A stretch of 64,000 nucleotides of DNA from Massariosphaeria phaeospora (GCA_011032825.1 JAADJZ010000013.1:1178001-1242000), one strand, 5' to 3'. Positions 20,501-31,440 are shown, counted from the first letter of the stretch. Numbers and translations are program-made. Notes: generated from the letters alone by a model not told the origin.

Positions 20501-20618
20501 AGTCCCATGTTCGGATACCCTCCCTCTTATTACCGGCCGCATCTTGAAACGGCGTGTACTTTATTTCATCTGGTAACCTATTCTCTTTCCACCACAGTCG
20601 AGGTTCTGGTGGTGCCAT
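17544..20618 (-). CDS. Large protein with a tandem array of Nab2-type CCCH zinc fingers
   Basis: A single-exon 1024-aa protein. Residues 1-260 look globular (WWKENRLP..., GPIEYLVFLASHLALGYR) but were not assigned to a family. Residues 260-400 are Pro/Thr-rich. Residues 440-720 form another structured region. The C-terminus carries six CCCH motifs: one C-x5-C-x10-C-x3-H at about 782-803, then five C-x5-C-x4-C-x3-H at about 824, 853, 902, 947 and 978, separated by basic or Pro-rich linkers containing HPQRD. This spacing is that of Nab2/ZC3H14 fingers, which bind polyadenosine RNA. The protein ends in Arg-Gly repeats and a run of Gly. RNA binding is therefore likely; a nuclear polyA role is inference. 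The ATG at 20618 is the first in frame. Confidence 0.8.
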   Translation of the reverse strand: MAPPEPRLWWKENRLPDEIKYTPFQDAAGNKREGIRTWDFIERSDRPLIICGPIEYLVFLASHLALGYRQQPTSAADYLCGLYALEISLKPVYNHHGLTPPDFNRLLHILQSREFRELAGEAFQEFWAAVMPTNKRAEIAYKDDRSNLTAKKELDFMVMSHILKILRRRDGLRIALGILTKHHGSGEHGGMTRYNCQLDEGPALKHDRDDDHDYHGIVWLINDNWERCCGPPDFVSRQPVSEEERNVSHWSGVAPDWDDLEPVVSAPTTNTSSTIPQNPPPDAIGFNQIPQSVPDPFHFTPVPGLFTFTPDLDRIVNPTRPGPPVVPAPFDLASPTDTASTIPQTPPTDAPGSGRKAVVAIRYRNPSKQTQERTAATARAPAFPAPFPSDFFKQSTKRRASQLDDFSQQERVAQRRKNNHDGIDLTHQQAYQDLEAEHAMQGIVHGPVKYIPLYYTLKQKEALLQQYYRPPGSNVEIRDDVTHISATVQDMEYYAPRFLYEDVHGVDPEFHTPLHMHDVDLHNTEPLSRTLYDFEVQRAKSLRRKPIFNAPSHYDDLPWAEMSDIRIEELLIYFPNHVLHWPGLALGFRKQNWDRLFFRATRLINLARESHDSRRDYKHAEPLPMMMKVEQAIKELEPRYTLADHTPELDEMISWDFVIEKMRMKPVSWANRYGDRTCTLEEAAGYVTGINEFEGNSNYLFTQRIRHLHGAHIARMRQQAWDNPFQPAPAPSPPTQTLGRKDRKARVPSAVDADMTDLGFIADDDNVDDLDAPAPERDLPVCPHGTKCRRKDVNGPLRCVKLHFDPPEPRVDGTQPVEPSNRLCHNDPNCNNQSCRFEHPQRDATATQPRGACRNDPDCKKRNCRFAHPQRDEQRRSSSPTRSTQPPPPPPTQPDTRQPRPCRNDPRCTRPNCAFAHPQRDQRRGSTASTSADQQPANPAGRNTPVCRNRSKCRNAACTFRHPSPAAPPNVQVTDEACKWGVRCTSAKCVRSHPSPAARGSGGSGAGRGRGGAGGGGGGGGGGS

Positions 20619-21040
20619 TGTTTCTTTCTCACGCGTCGTCGATGTGATTTCTTTTTCCTGCTGAGGATTATCGTGTGTTGGTATCGAAAAAGCGCGTCAA
20701 TTGTGTGTAGCCCTTCGAAGACATCGAAGGCTAATATATATGCCTCAAAGACGCTCTAACAATAGCATTGTGGTGTTCTCGGGACAAAGACGGGTGTTCG
20801 CTGCTTTGGTGGTTGGGACAACGTCTTTCATCGCTGTTCGAGGGACAAAGGCATGGCTGAACGCCACTCGCGATTCTACAATGCCCAAGTATTTTCGGGA
20901 TGGTAACGAAGCCTCAGTTCCTGGAAAATTAGCTGGTGGTGAATGAAAAGTAAGAGGGCAGGCTTACCTAGATGTGTATCGGCGACAAACTATGCCAGGG
21001 AGGTGACCTTGACATCCAGAAATCTTGGAATCTTACAGGA
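20619..21040. other. Spacer between CCCH gene and HET gene
   Basis: Promoter of the CCCH gene (transcribed leftwards) plus the 3' flank of the HET gene. No additional gene is supported. Confidence 0.5.
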
Positions 21041-23504
21041 TCACACTACTGCAATCCTTTTAAAATCCGGGTCGACGGCCTCCCCAACCATGAAGCCCTC
21101 CACATACGCCTCCCCAACCAGAATCCAAGCGTCGGCTTCTCCAATGCTATTTCTACACTCCTCGATCGCGGCCTTGTATTTCTTCGTCCTTTTTCTTCTA
21201 GCTCGGCCCCCTTCCTCGCCTCTCTCATACCACTGAAGCCGTCGTCTCCGCTCCTCGTCCCAATGCGTAAAAGCGTATGGCACAGATCCACCTTTGACGA
21301 GCATCACGACGTCGCCTGCGCGGAGCCATGGAGGCCCCATGCCAAGATAGCCACTTGTAGTAGTGAATAGCGTGCGCCACCACCTTGTTCGGTCCCTTAT
21401 CCCGGTGTACTTCTGCAGGAGGAGGATGTCTTTGTCGTTGAGCGCCTCACCCAGCTCGGGCCACTCTTGATCTGGGTATCTGGACTTTAAAGTCTCGTAC
21501 TCTGTTTCCAGTTGTAGCATAAATTCTTGTAGTCTACGCAAATCCAATTCCAACTTTTCCCTATCCCGGGTTGATTTTGCGGATGGGATATTATAGTGAT
21601 ATCTTTCCTCCGATTTCTTCCGGGATTCCCATGTCGCGTTGATGTCATTGTAGAAACAGAGGACTAGAGCTCGTAATGTGTCATCTGGCGTAGGGAAGGT
21701 TTCATTCCGTGGTCCCAAAACTAACGCATTTGCTAGGTCTTTGAGGTAAGTTTGCCCGGAAGGTCCATGTGTGCCCTCCATCTTGAGCAGAAATTTCCAA
21801 GCGTCTTGGAAGTACCATGGGGTTTCCACTACCAAGTCAATCTTACCAAGTTCAGCGGCGTCAATGTAGAGCGTGGTGCCATCAGCAGAGATTCTTGCGG
21901 AGTTAGGGAGATGAGTGCAAGCCGTAAATTCTGACGCGGCGAGGTCTTTCAAGGGGTCAAGAACGCGAGACGACAATGACGATGGGTTGGGAATCCACGA
22001 GGGTAATTCTAGCAGGCCAGTGGTTTTATCTGCCCTCTGATTTCTAAAGTTGTTTAACATCTTAGGATCACGGAACCGAGCACTCATGGTCAATATATCA
22101 ATCCCTCGAGGTTGCGAAAGTATACAAGCGGCAAGATTGAGGAAGACTTCGGTGGCATCAGCGTCGATGTCTGCACGAAGTCCTGGCCACAACCTTCGTT
22201 TCGTCAGAGGCAACTTCTCTTGCACCTTCAGCTCACTCTCATGGATGTTTCGAGTCGCTCGAGGAGTACATGGGCGTTCTTCGCTTAGTTGCAATCCAGT
22301 ATCGATAGCTAGGTGCCCCGGCTGTATCAGTGCGAGACCTGCATAAACGTAGTCCTTTAGCTCTGTCGCTTTTCGGCCTTTGACCATTTCCAGCCACTGA
22401 TGCAACGGCCACTGCTGGCCATTCTTGAAGTTTTCACGCGATTCTAGTAGGGCTGGGACTTGCTTGAGATGATAGCCCCAGAACCGCCTGAATCCAAATG
22501 TATGTCGACTTAATGCATCAGGCGTCGAAGCAATACCGATCCATTCTATAGCTGCTGTGAGGGCTTGTTGGCTTAACTCGTGCTCGCCAAGGAGGAACCT
22601 GATGTCTCGAGCGAGACACGTTTCCTGTACCACCCATAAACGCTGGAACCAGCGCCGAGTGAGTAGATACATGGCGGTAATGGCTAAGTCGGGACGCTCC
22701 GATAAACCTTTGTCTGGAACCGTGCGCTTCGGAGGCGAAGTTTGTAGCTCGCTCATCCAGGGCGAGAGTGCTGACGGACAGGCGCCAAGCCATACTTCTA
22801 CGCCTTTTGCTGAGCTGTAGATCTGGCCCATCATCTGGATCTGTGCACCTTTCTCAATGGCGTCTTTCTGGTTGATGCAAACTTGGTCGATCCAGTACTC
22901 ACCTCTTTGACTTTGCCGTAGCTGAAGCAATGCAGCATACAGGTTGGGATAAACTTCTATGCGTGTTTTGTCGCACAGTATCGTCTTCGTCCTCTCTTTT
23001 GAACCGCTATCTTTTCTATAGGCGTTTTCTGGCTCCCACAATCGCGAAGTCCGGTTGCTTCTCCATGACAGTATGTTCCACGCTACCTTTCCCATCTCAA
23101 GAAGAGGACCGTACAGAAAGGATTCATCTTTCGTCCAAGAGTACGAGAGAGCTGTGTACCGGGGATTGTCGTCTAGGTTGGCGACCCTAAGGGAACACTC
23201 AATTACATCGGCGTTGTTCCCAGGATGGATTTGCAGCAGCCGAATGCAAGGCCCTTGTGGCAGAGGGCTATAGTGAAAGACTTTGGCGGAAAGGGGCTGC
23301 GTTGATGGATGTAAACACTTGTGTTCCATGCTGCCACAATGAGAATACATAACTTACTGCTGTCAGCTCTTGCGTCCTTCTAACTAAGGAGTCCCACCTC
23401 GTCGAACCAGGCTGGCCTTTCGCAGCGGTGTCCGGGGCAGCAGGGGATGCATCAATGGGCGGCCGCTCGGGAGAATGATGAGACTGGGCGTGATGGGAAG
23501 ACAT
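21041..23504 (-). CDS. HET-domain protein (heterokaryon incompatibility type)
   Basis: Exons 23358-23504 and 21041-23296, with a 61-nt GTAAGT...GCAG intron, join in phase to about 800 aa. The first exon is a Ser/His/Pro-rich leader. The HET domain follows, with its diagnostic motifs in order: YTALSYSW, YWIDQVCINQKDAIEKGAQI, MGQIYSSAKGVEVWLG and RRWFQRLWVVQE. The remaining 450 residues are a variable C-terminal part, with a predicted helical segment (LELDLRRLQEFMLQLETEYE) and WLRAGDVVMLVKG near the end, as is common in stand-alone HET proteins. HET domains act in nonself recognition and trigger cell death after fusion of unlike hyphae; the partner of this one cannot be told. Starting directly at 23350 would skip the leader exon. 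Confidence 0.88.
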
Positions 23505-24292
23505 GGATAGTGTGGTAGGCTAACGCTGTTGTTAGTCTGAACGAGTTCCGTTTGTCGGGGTGCGGGCTTTCGCCGAGACAGCTAGCCTTATCGGCACTAG
23601 GTCGCCTACGGCTGAAGCTAGTGTACACGTGATATAAAGCCCCCCGAGTCAGGGCTCAGCCTCACGAGAACACAAACACATTCCTCTTCGCTAAGATCTT
23701 TCTTGACTGAAATTAGACCTCAGCTCGTACTACTATTACGCGCAGGCGATCCGCAACGCGCTGTGAGGGGGAAAGTTTCGCAAACCTCAAGCCTTCACGA
23801 GGAACCACGTTTGACTGAAGAACTGTAAGGGGCATCGGACAAATCATTCAAGGGGATAGAGTGTGACAGATAGTGTTTGTATTGGAGCCCTATATAAACC
23901 CCCACCTAGCTAATCTCGCCCAGCAAGCACTCATTCGAGGTGACCCTGCATCGACCCATCCCCCTGCAGCCCCTTGAGCTGACCCTGTGATGATCTAGTG
24001 GCCTTGACACCGATCTCTGGCCAAGATTCTTGTCCTCTGAGGCGACGTTCCTTCAACTGATTTACCAACTTGTCGAAGTCAGCGTCCGAGTCTTTTGTAT
24101 CTGCCTTGGGCTGATCCTGTATTGACCCGGTGCCCTCCTCGGGCCGCGCGAAACAACCTCCATCAATTGCATTTGGTGCCAAAAAAGATCACCGTCCTTT
24201 TAAGGGTACAGTAACTTAATGGCATGTCATCTGGAGGCCTTCATAGGCTGCGCGGGGAAGTTTCCTGTAGTTGAATAGCAATATGCGTACTA
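23505..24292. other. Spacer between HET gene and transposon nest
   Basis: No supported gene. An 83-codon minus-strand frame at 23931-24182 starts at TTG and has no recognisable content. Confidence 0.5.
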
Positions 24293-24345
24293 CCGAGGAT
24301 GTGCGCGTAATGCTCGTGTTCGCGTACGGTAATGCTCACCCCAAC
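24293..24345 (+). repeat. Left terminal inverted repeat, outer element
   Basis: Matches the reverse complement of 28491-28538 except for one base change and a 5-nt insertion. Confidence 0.9.
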
Positions 24346-24395
24346 ACAACAACACCGTTTTACCTATAACTTCCGCACGCGATATCTCACCCAAT

Positions 24396-26282
24396 ATGGA
24401 TCCGATCAATGCAGCGATTGAATTTTTAGAATCGCAGCCATCAAATGCACGATCCTCGTACACAAAAGTTGCTCTCCACTTTGGTGTATCACGCCACACG
24501 CTCGCCCGCCGACATCAAGGCAAATGTGACGCGTATGCCACCAAATCAATCAACCAGCGACACTTTAGCCCACAACAAGAGTTGGATCTCATAAGACATA
24601 TCAGACGGTTGACTGAGGAGGGCTTGCTACCTAGCAGGCGGATGCTGCGGAATTTATGCGCCTCAATCGCCGGGAAGCCTGCCTTAGAAACTTAGGTGAC
24701 GCGCTTCCTCGCCCGTCACAAAGATGAGCTGAAATCGCATCACGGCAAGGGGAAGGACTGTCTCCGCCACAGGGCAGATTCTCTATACAAATACGAGTGG
24801 TGGTTTCGCGATTTCGACAAAATCCTTCGCAAATACCACTGCCGACCGTCTGATATATACAATATGGATGAGAAGGGCTTCTACCTTGGTAGAAGTGAAG
24901 GTAGCTACAGAGTCTTTAGTAGAGACTTATAGGAGCGAGGAGAACGTCGTCAACCTATTCAAGATAGGTCAAGGGAGTGGTTGACGGTGATAGCAGCCGT
25001 TTGTGCTGATGAGAGCGCGCTGCCACCAAGCGTACTGTATAGCTCAACTTCTAGTAACATTCAAGAACGCTAGACGAAGTATATAGAGTACGAGGACGAT
25101 AAAGGTATAGAGTACGAGGACGATAAGGTAATAGTAGGCACAACCTAGACGGAATAGAGCAACAACGACATAGGAGTAGCTTGGCTAAGGAACGTGTTTG
25201 ATAGGTATACTAAGGACAAGAACTCTCTACGTCACCGATTACTCCTTTTAGATAGCTACTTATTCTATTATACACAGGAGTTTATAGACTACTGTCGTCC
25301 CTAGAGGATCCTACCTCTGTTGCTACCTTCTTATAGTAACCATACGTTGCAGCCGCTAGATGTAAGCTTCTTCTCCTCTCTTAGCAAAGCGTATAGCACA
25401 GCCTTAGAAGATTACCTAGAGAAAACACAAGAGCTACTATCCCTTAAGAAAAGCGACTTCTACTACCTATTCAAGAATGCCTAGAATGCCTCCTTCACTG
25501 TCGCTAACGTCCGAAGCTTATTTTCGACCACTAGTATTGCTCTATTTGACGCTAAGCAAGTGCTTAAAAAGTTCCGCAATACAACGCCAGAGTCCCCTAA
25601 GTACTCTACTACAATTGATACGGTTAATAGGGCTTCGATCCGGTCGCTTGTGAGTAAGCCTATCACCCCTAGTAGCCGTAAGGCTGAGATAGTAAAAGAA
25701 ACGCTCTTTTTACTACAAGCGCAGCAAGCTATTGTGGAGTACGAAAACAACGGCCTTAGGTTCGCCTTGGGACGGAAGCAGAGGGACTATAAGACCCCTA
25801 TTAACGCTCTAGATCTTCAGATAAATAGGGAAGCTTATTGGAGGGCTCAACTTTTATCACCAAGGACAATTCGCTATGCCACTAATCGGAGGGTACAGAG
25901 GGAGGAGGAGGAGAAGAAAGAGCGACTTAAGCGACTTAGGACGAAGGATATGAAGGCCGAGGCTAAACGTATTTAAGAAGAGCAGGCTCGGATTAGGCGG
26001 GTTGAGCGTGAAAGACTCAAGAAGGCGCGGGGGGAGGGAAGGGCTGTAAAGGCGGCCAAGCGCGATGCTCAAAAACGAGCCAACGACGCCAAAAAATTGC
26101 AACAACAACACTAGGATCGTAATCGCAAGGTATCAAAGCCTCGTACCTGTAAGCCTCAGGTAAAAGAACGACGCGTAGGTGGTGCTGTTAGGGGTGCTGC
26201 TGAGAAAGTGCCTGCACTAGCGCCTCCACCAACCCTCACCCGGCGCGGCCGGGCCGTCAATCTTCTGGCAAAACTTAGATAG
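24396..26282 (+). pseudogene. Pogo transposase (outer element), amber-riddled
   Basis: One reading frame of 629 codons from ATG to final TAG, broken by eight internal TAG (24693, 24930, 25071, 25146, 25155, 25302, 25482, 26112) and one TAA (25974), with no frameshift. N-terminus: helix-turn-helix of the pogo/CENP-B kind (VALHFGVSRHTLARRHQG). Core: DDE_1 family motifs YNMDEKGF, then LLLLDSYLF where intact relatives have LDGHGSH, then HTLQPLDVSFF. C-terminus: a basic coiled coil and RRGRAVN. The middle Asp motif has lost its GHGSH residues, so the enzyme is dead even if the stops were read through. Stops of only the TAG/TAA kind are the expected result of RIP. Confidence 0.9.
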
Positions 26283-26382
26283 CCAAAGTTGTAGAGCTAC
26301 CTCTATAGAACAATACACCAAGTTATCTTCTAATAATAGCTATTGTAGGTGGTTGCGCAGCCTCATATTTGCTATCGCAGTA

Positions 26383-26430
26383 CCATGTCCGTGCACTCAA
26401 TGCCTGCGTTCAGTCAATGCCCGCGCAACA
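26383..26430 (+). repeat. Left terminal inverted repeat, inner element
   Basis: 47 of 48 bases match the reverse complement of 28436-28483. Confidence 0.93.
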
Positions 26431-26470
26431 TCAAAACACCAAAACTTCAACACGCGATAACTCTACAGCC

Positions 26471-28331
26471 ATGCTACCTATTGATGAAGCGCTTGCAGCT
26501 TTAGAGTCGCTAAATCCCGGCGAATTTTTTCGGTATACAGAAATTGCAGCAAAATATGGCTGTGATCGACGTACGCTCGCTCGAAGGCACCAAGGCATTA
26601 CCAAAGCCACGAGACGTTGAGGCACAACAGCGACGCAACCTTACTCTACACGAAGAGTCAGAGCTTGTAAGATACATAGAAAGACTCTCAGCGCGTCACT
26701 TGCCACCTACTAGAGACATGGTTCAGAATTTCGCCTCCCATATAGCCAAACGAGAGGTCTCTGAGACCTAGGTTACGCGCTTTATCAACCAAAACAACGT
26801 CCATCTTATATCAAGATGGGCGACCGGGATGGACTAGAATCGCCACGCAGCCGAGTCTGCAGGCAAGTACAAGCTGTACTTCGACTTGCTACAGCGTAAG
26901 ATTGAGGAGTATCACGTTGACGCTCGGCACACGTACAATATAGATGAAAAAGGCTTCATGATCGGTATCACGAGCAGGTCGAAACGAGTGTTCAGTAAGG
27001 CAATATGGAAGGCAAAGGGATTGAAGCAATCTCTTCAAGATAGCAATCGCGATTAGATAACTCTCCTAGCTTGTGTGTGCGCCGATGGCTCAGCTTTGCC
27101 GCCAAGCTTGATATATTCGAGTGCAAACAAGAGCATACAATCGAGCTGGGTAGATGCTGTACAGGCTAGCGAGCATCAGATCTTTATTACCTCATCTCCA
27201 TCAGGCTGGACGAACGACGATATCGGCTTAGCATGGCTTAAACAGGTCTTTGATCGCGAAACAAAGGCGAAGACTCGCTCAAGCTGGCGCTTACTTATTC
27301 TTGACGGCCATGGCTCGCACGTAACAAGCAGTTTTATCGACTACTGCGATCGACACAAGATTCTGCTGTGTGTATTTCCACTACACTCTACCTAGACGTT
27401 GCAGCCGCTTGATGTAGCGCTCTTCAAGCCTCTCTCTACCGCGTACGCAAAAGAGCTATCAAATTACTTCCACCGCGCCCAAGGCTAGCTTGCAGTGAAG
27501 AAAAGCGACTTCTTTGAGCTTTTCTAGCGAGCTTGGCGCTCTTCCTTTGTAGAAAAGACGATACTTAGCGCTTTCAAGCACACCGGGATAGCGCCGCTTG
27601 ACAGCGCAGTAATCTTTAAGAGATTCGCCTACGATGCTCTATCTCGCGAAAGCTCTACTTCAGCGCTTAGCGCAGAGGATTGGCGCAAAATGGACCGCCT
27701 TGTACGCTCTTCAGTGCGAGATCAGAGTAGTCACGACGCTCGTAAGCTGCGCAGCTCGCTCCACTACATTTCTATACAAAATAAGCTCTTCCGCACTGAA
27801 CTCACCAGCCTAAGAGAGGCTCTACAGATTAAGAAACGCCATAACAAGAAAAGCAAGCCTCTCAATTTGCAGCAACGGCAGGAGTACCACGGCGGAGCCA
27901 CCTTCTGGTCGCCGCGCAAGATAAGAGAGGCGCGGTATCGCAAGACAGTAACCCAATAGGAAAAACAACAGCAGCAACTTTAAAAGGCTGAGATGAGGGA
28001 GCTACAACAGGCTAATAAGCTATACAAGCAGAAGATCGCAGAGGAGAGGCGTGTAGCTCGAGAGGCAGCGAAGGCAGCGAAGGAGAGAGAGAAGGCTAAC
28101 AAGGCTACTAAGCAGGCTGCCTAAAAAGCAGCTCGCAACGCTAAGAAAGCTATACAATTATCTCAAAAGAGAAAGAGAAAAGCTTCACGCGCTCCTCTAC
28201 ATAACAACAAGCGCCAGAAACGTGTTGGTGCTGCTGCAGCTTCTATTGCAGCGCCAGTGCCTGCATTGGCTGCCCCAGCGCTCACTACACGCCGTGGTCG
28301 CCCTATTAATCTTCTAAAGAAATTTGAATAA
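26471..28331 (+). pseudogene. Pogo transposase (inner element), amber stops and one frameshift
   Basis: Starts MLPIDEALAALESL, with the helix-turn-helix IAAKYGCDRRTLARRHQG. A single frameshift near 26605-26620 moves it to the frame that runs to the final TAA at 28329. That frame has seven internal TAG (26769, 26835, 27054, 27393, 27486, 27525, 27957) and two TAA (27981, 28122). The catalytic triad motifs are intact: YNIDEKGF, LLILDGHGSH and TLQPLDVALF. The C-terminal part has YHGGATFWSPRKI and a basic tail ending RRGRPIN. Several TAGs fall where relatives have Trp (for example before VTRF, and FELF*RAW). Inactive as it stands. Confidence 0.9.
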
Positions 28332-28435
28332 GCCAAACTGTAGAGCGCACTGTATTTACTATTCTACTATAAAATTATATACTTATAGCAATTGTATGTG
28401 GCTGTACAGCTTCATGTTCAAGATCGCGATTATAG

Positions 28436-28483
28436 TGTTGCGCGGGCATTGACTGAACGCGGGCATTGAGTGCACGGACATGG
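28436..28483 (-). repeat. Right terminal inverted repeat, inner element
   Basis: Inverted partner of 26383-26430, followed by TA. Confidence 0.93.
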
Positions 28484-28490
28484 TAATGTA

Positions 28491-28538
28491 GTTGGGGTGA
28501 GCATTACGCGAACACGAGCATTACACGCACATCCTCGG
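28491..28538 (-). repeat. Right terminal inverted repeat, outer element
   Basis: Inverted partner of 24293-24345, only 5 nt beyond the TA duplicate of the inner element, followed by TA at 28539-28540. Confidence 0.9.
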
Positions 28539-28660
28539 TACGCGCTGGAGGACTTGGGAGAAAGACGCCGTAAAACAGCGGATTCTTATCATACTGGTGT
28601 AAAATTGTTGATAGCTACGCAAAACTAAAGTAGTGCATCTTGACAGGCTAGTAGAAAGAC

Positions 28661-31060
28661 CTATCCAAACTTCTCTACCTTCCAGTCACCTCCAAACTTC
28701 TCAAGCCCACCTACTTCGCCATCTTTACCGACCTCCAATACCCCCTTATCATCACCCTTCGCATCTACCAAAGCAGCCTTATCCCCCTCCTTCGTTCCAT
28801 ACAACCGCACAACCCCACCCGCATTCAACCAATCATACCCAAACCCACCCTCGCCCTCAGCCTGTCCCAACACAATCACACTTCCCTCCCTCACAAACAG
28901 CGGACACTCACAGAACCCATACTTCTCTCTCAGCCACCTTCCTCCCTGCACCTCCTTCCCATCCCAAAAGCTAAACCACCTCCCAGGCGGCAAATAGACC
29001 TCAGAAGACCCGTCCTCATCAAACACTGGAGCCGCCAGGATCTGGCTCCCGACCATGAACTCGCGGTCTAGTAACCACGCCGTCGGATCGTCGGGAAACT
29101 CGAGCGCAACAGCGCGCACACTAGTCGGCCAGCCATTGGCAAAACTCTCCACCGCCTGCGCATACAGATACGGCATCAGCGCGCGCTTGAACCGGACCCA
29201 GTGCCGCAGCACATCCGTGCAGTTCTCCGGCTCCGCAGACGAGTCGTCGACGAGCCACGGAACGCGGTAGCTGTTGGAGCCGTGCAAGCGCGAGTGCGTG
29301 CACAGCAGCCCGAATGCCACCCAGCGCTTGTATATCCAAGGCCTAGGGTTCCCCTCAAAGCCGCCGATGTCGTTGCTCCACGATGCGAAGGCTGCAAGGC
29401 CCAGGCTCAAGCCGCCGCGGACGGACTCGGCGAGGGCGGCGGGCGTGGATTCGCAGTCGCCGCCCCATTGCAGGGGAAAGCGCTGGGTGCCGGCGCACGC
29501 GGTCCTCGCGAACAGCACGGCTTGGTCGGCGCCGTAGCGCGTCTGCAGCGCTTCGCAGACGAGCTTGTTGTAGAGGAAGGCGTACCAGTTGTGCATGCGG
29601 CCGGGATCGACACTCTGATCAAACCACTGGACATTCCGCGTTGGAATCCGCTCTCCGAAATCCGTCTTGATGCAGTCGACACCCATATCGAACAACTGGT
29701 TCAGACAGCCCACGTACCACTCGCACGCCGCGGGGTTCGTAAAGTCGACGATGCCCATACCCGTCTGCCAGAGATCCCACTGCCACACATCCCCGTTCGT
29801 TTTCTTCAAGAGATACCCCTTTTCCGCTGCGTGCTTGAAGACCGGCGATGATTGGCCGACGTACGGGTTCGTCCAGACGGAGACTTTGCTCACGAGACCG
29901 GCAGCTTTGAGGCGTTGCATCTGGCCTTGCGCGTCGGGAAAGAACTCTGGGTCCCAGATAAAGTCGCACCAGTGGAAGGCGCGTAACCAGAAACAGTCGA
30001 AGTGGAAGACTTCGACGGGGATGCGCGAGGCGGACATGCGCTCGACGAAGTGGTGCACAGTCGCTTCGTCGTAGGATGTCGTGAAGGATGTGGAAAGCCA
30101 GAGGCCGTAGGACCATGCGGGGAGTTTGCCGGGCTTGCCAGTTAGGATGGCGTACTTGGTGAGGACATCTTTGGGTGTGGGGCCGTAGATAATGTACCTG
30201 CTTGTTGTTAACGCCTCTCCGCAGCCGCTCATGGAGAGAACTACCATTTGAGCCGTTGCGATTCAACCGCCGTTTGCAACCTACAGCATCTCTCACTCCC
30301 GATCTCCAGGTCGATTTTGTCAGGCGTATCTATGAACACACCATACCCCCTCGAGCTCATCCAGAACGAGATGTTCTTGTAAGCCTGCTCACTCGACGTC
30401 CCGCCATCTTCGTTCCAAACCTCGACGTTCTGGCCAATCTTGTTCCAGGCCCCAAAACGCTCACCCAGGCCGTGGATAGATTCTCCCACAGATAACTCAG
30501 TTTGCGTGAAGATGTAGTGCTTGTGGTTACTCAAGTCTTCGACTTGCTTAGGCGTTGACAGAGCCGGGGAATACGCAAACCCAACACTACGGTTCAACAG
30601 CGAGGTCAGCGTTTTCGAGCCATCGGTGGCGTGGAACTTGATATCGAATGTGTGCGCGTCGCTGCTAACAGAAGCGCTCAGGGCCCCAGAAGATATTGTA
30701 GTCACTTTCTCCCCTTTCGTCACCTCTGCCTTATGCTCTGGTCGCCCATGCGGAAAAAGATCAAAGTCCGGACCGATCCGTCTTGCGCCCGCGAGATGCG
30801 TCACCTCCAAGGAAATGACGCCGTCGAATTCGGCCTCGATGTCGATGGAAATGGTGCTGAGGTTGAGCGTGTCACCACGAGAGAAGATCTTTCGTGCGGG
30901 ACAGAGCAGTGTCACGGCCTTGTTGTCCCGCGAGGTGGCGCTATATACTTCTTCGGCGTATTGGACGCTGTAGTTCTCGTTCGTCAGCCACATACCTGCA
31001 CGACGTTAGCTTGGCTCTGCTTTGGAATTGTCGGGCATTCGGACCATCGCGGAACTTCAT
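28661..31060 (-). CDS. GH31 alpha-xylosidase, probably intracellular
   Basis: Exons 31045-31060 (16 nt), 30245-30995 and 28661-30197 join in phase to 767 aa (introns of 49 and 47 nt). The tiny first exon restores the family start MKFRDGMWL. It cleaves alpha-1,6-linked xylose from xyloglucan oligosaccharides or isoprimeverose. The N-terminal beta-sandwich holds GRRIGP-like ARRIGPDFDLFPHG and a GLGERFG motif. The catalytic barrel has KTDFGERIP, with the likely nucleophile Asp near residue 435, and QWGGD, with the likely acid/base Asp near 503, by analogy with E. coli YicI. No signal peptide is seen, so it probably acts in the cytosol on imported sugar. The next genes are a sugar porter and a GH3 enzyme. 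Alpha-glucosidase activity is the main alternative. Confidence 0.9.
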
Positions 31061-31367
31061 TGCGGCGGCACCCCCCAAGGTATGCGGATGAAAATTGAGC
31101 GTTTAGTATTGAACCGAAATCTCTGAATTCATTTTCAGTTAACTTCTCGAGAAGATGGAACACCAAATACCTTCCGGCGCTGCGGACCGAGCTGTGCGGC
31201 GGTAGTCTCGTGTGTGGACGGAATCTTCGGGTACAGTTCGTCCGATACCCCTCACAACGTGTCGCATACCCGAAATATGAGATCCTATCCTACTTGACTC
31301 AAGGGATGCATGGTTAACGCAGATGGGTAGCGATGACCTAGTCGGAGAGTACCGCCGAGGTGTTTTT

Positions 31368-31440
31368 TAGTTTAACCATCCTACACACTAATAGTTCAAC
31401 CGTCCTCCACACTAATAGTTTAACCATCCTACACACTAAT
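31368..31440. repeat. Short tandem repeat, three copies
   Basis: Three units of about 25 nt built on TAGTTTAACCATCCTACACA with a short tail. The middle copy differs at positions such as TTCAACCGTCCTCC, changes of the C/T and G/A kind. Confidence 0.75.

Larger units (their letters stand above)
26383..28483 (+). mobile_element. Fot1/pogo-type DNA transposon (inner), nested in the outer one
   Basis: 2101 bp with 48-bp inverted repeats at 26383-26430 and 28436-28483 that differ at a single base (CCTGCG versus CCCGCG). TA flanks both sides (26381-26382, 28484-28485). Outer ends read CCATGTCCGTGCACTC. The repeat sequence differs from both other elements in the window, so it is a separate subfamily. 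It carries one transposase frame in the same direction as the outer element. Confidence 0.93.
24293..28538 (+). mobile_element. Fot1/pogo-type DNA transposon (outer), interrupted by a second element
   Basis: Outer element of a nested pair. The left inverted repeat is 24293-24345 and the right 28491-28538; both start CCGAGGATGTGCG from the outside and end ACCCCAAC inside. They are flanked by TA (24291-24292 and 28539-28540), the target duplication of Tc1/mariner/pogo elements. The left repeat has a 5-nt insertion (TACGG) not present in the right. Removing the inner element (26383-28483 plus one TA copy) leaves about 2.14 kb with one transposase frame. The insertion of the inner element lies just inside the right repeat of the outer one, so the outer element is older. 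Confidence 0.92.

Noticed and set aside
23931..24182. 83-codon minus-strand frame as a small gene
   Set aside because: It starts with TTG, has no ATG, no recognisable motif and borders the transposon.
29201..29851. 216-codon plus-strand frame
   Set aside because: It is antisense to the GH31 catalytic barrel and results from GC-rich third positions.
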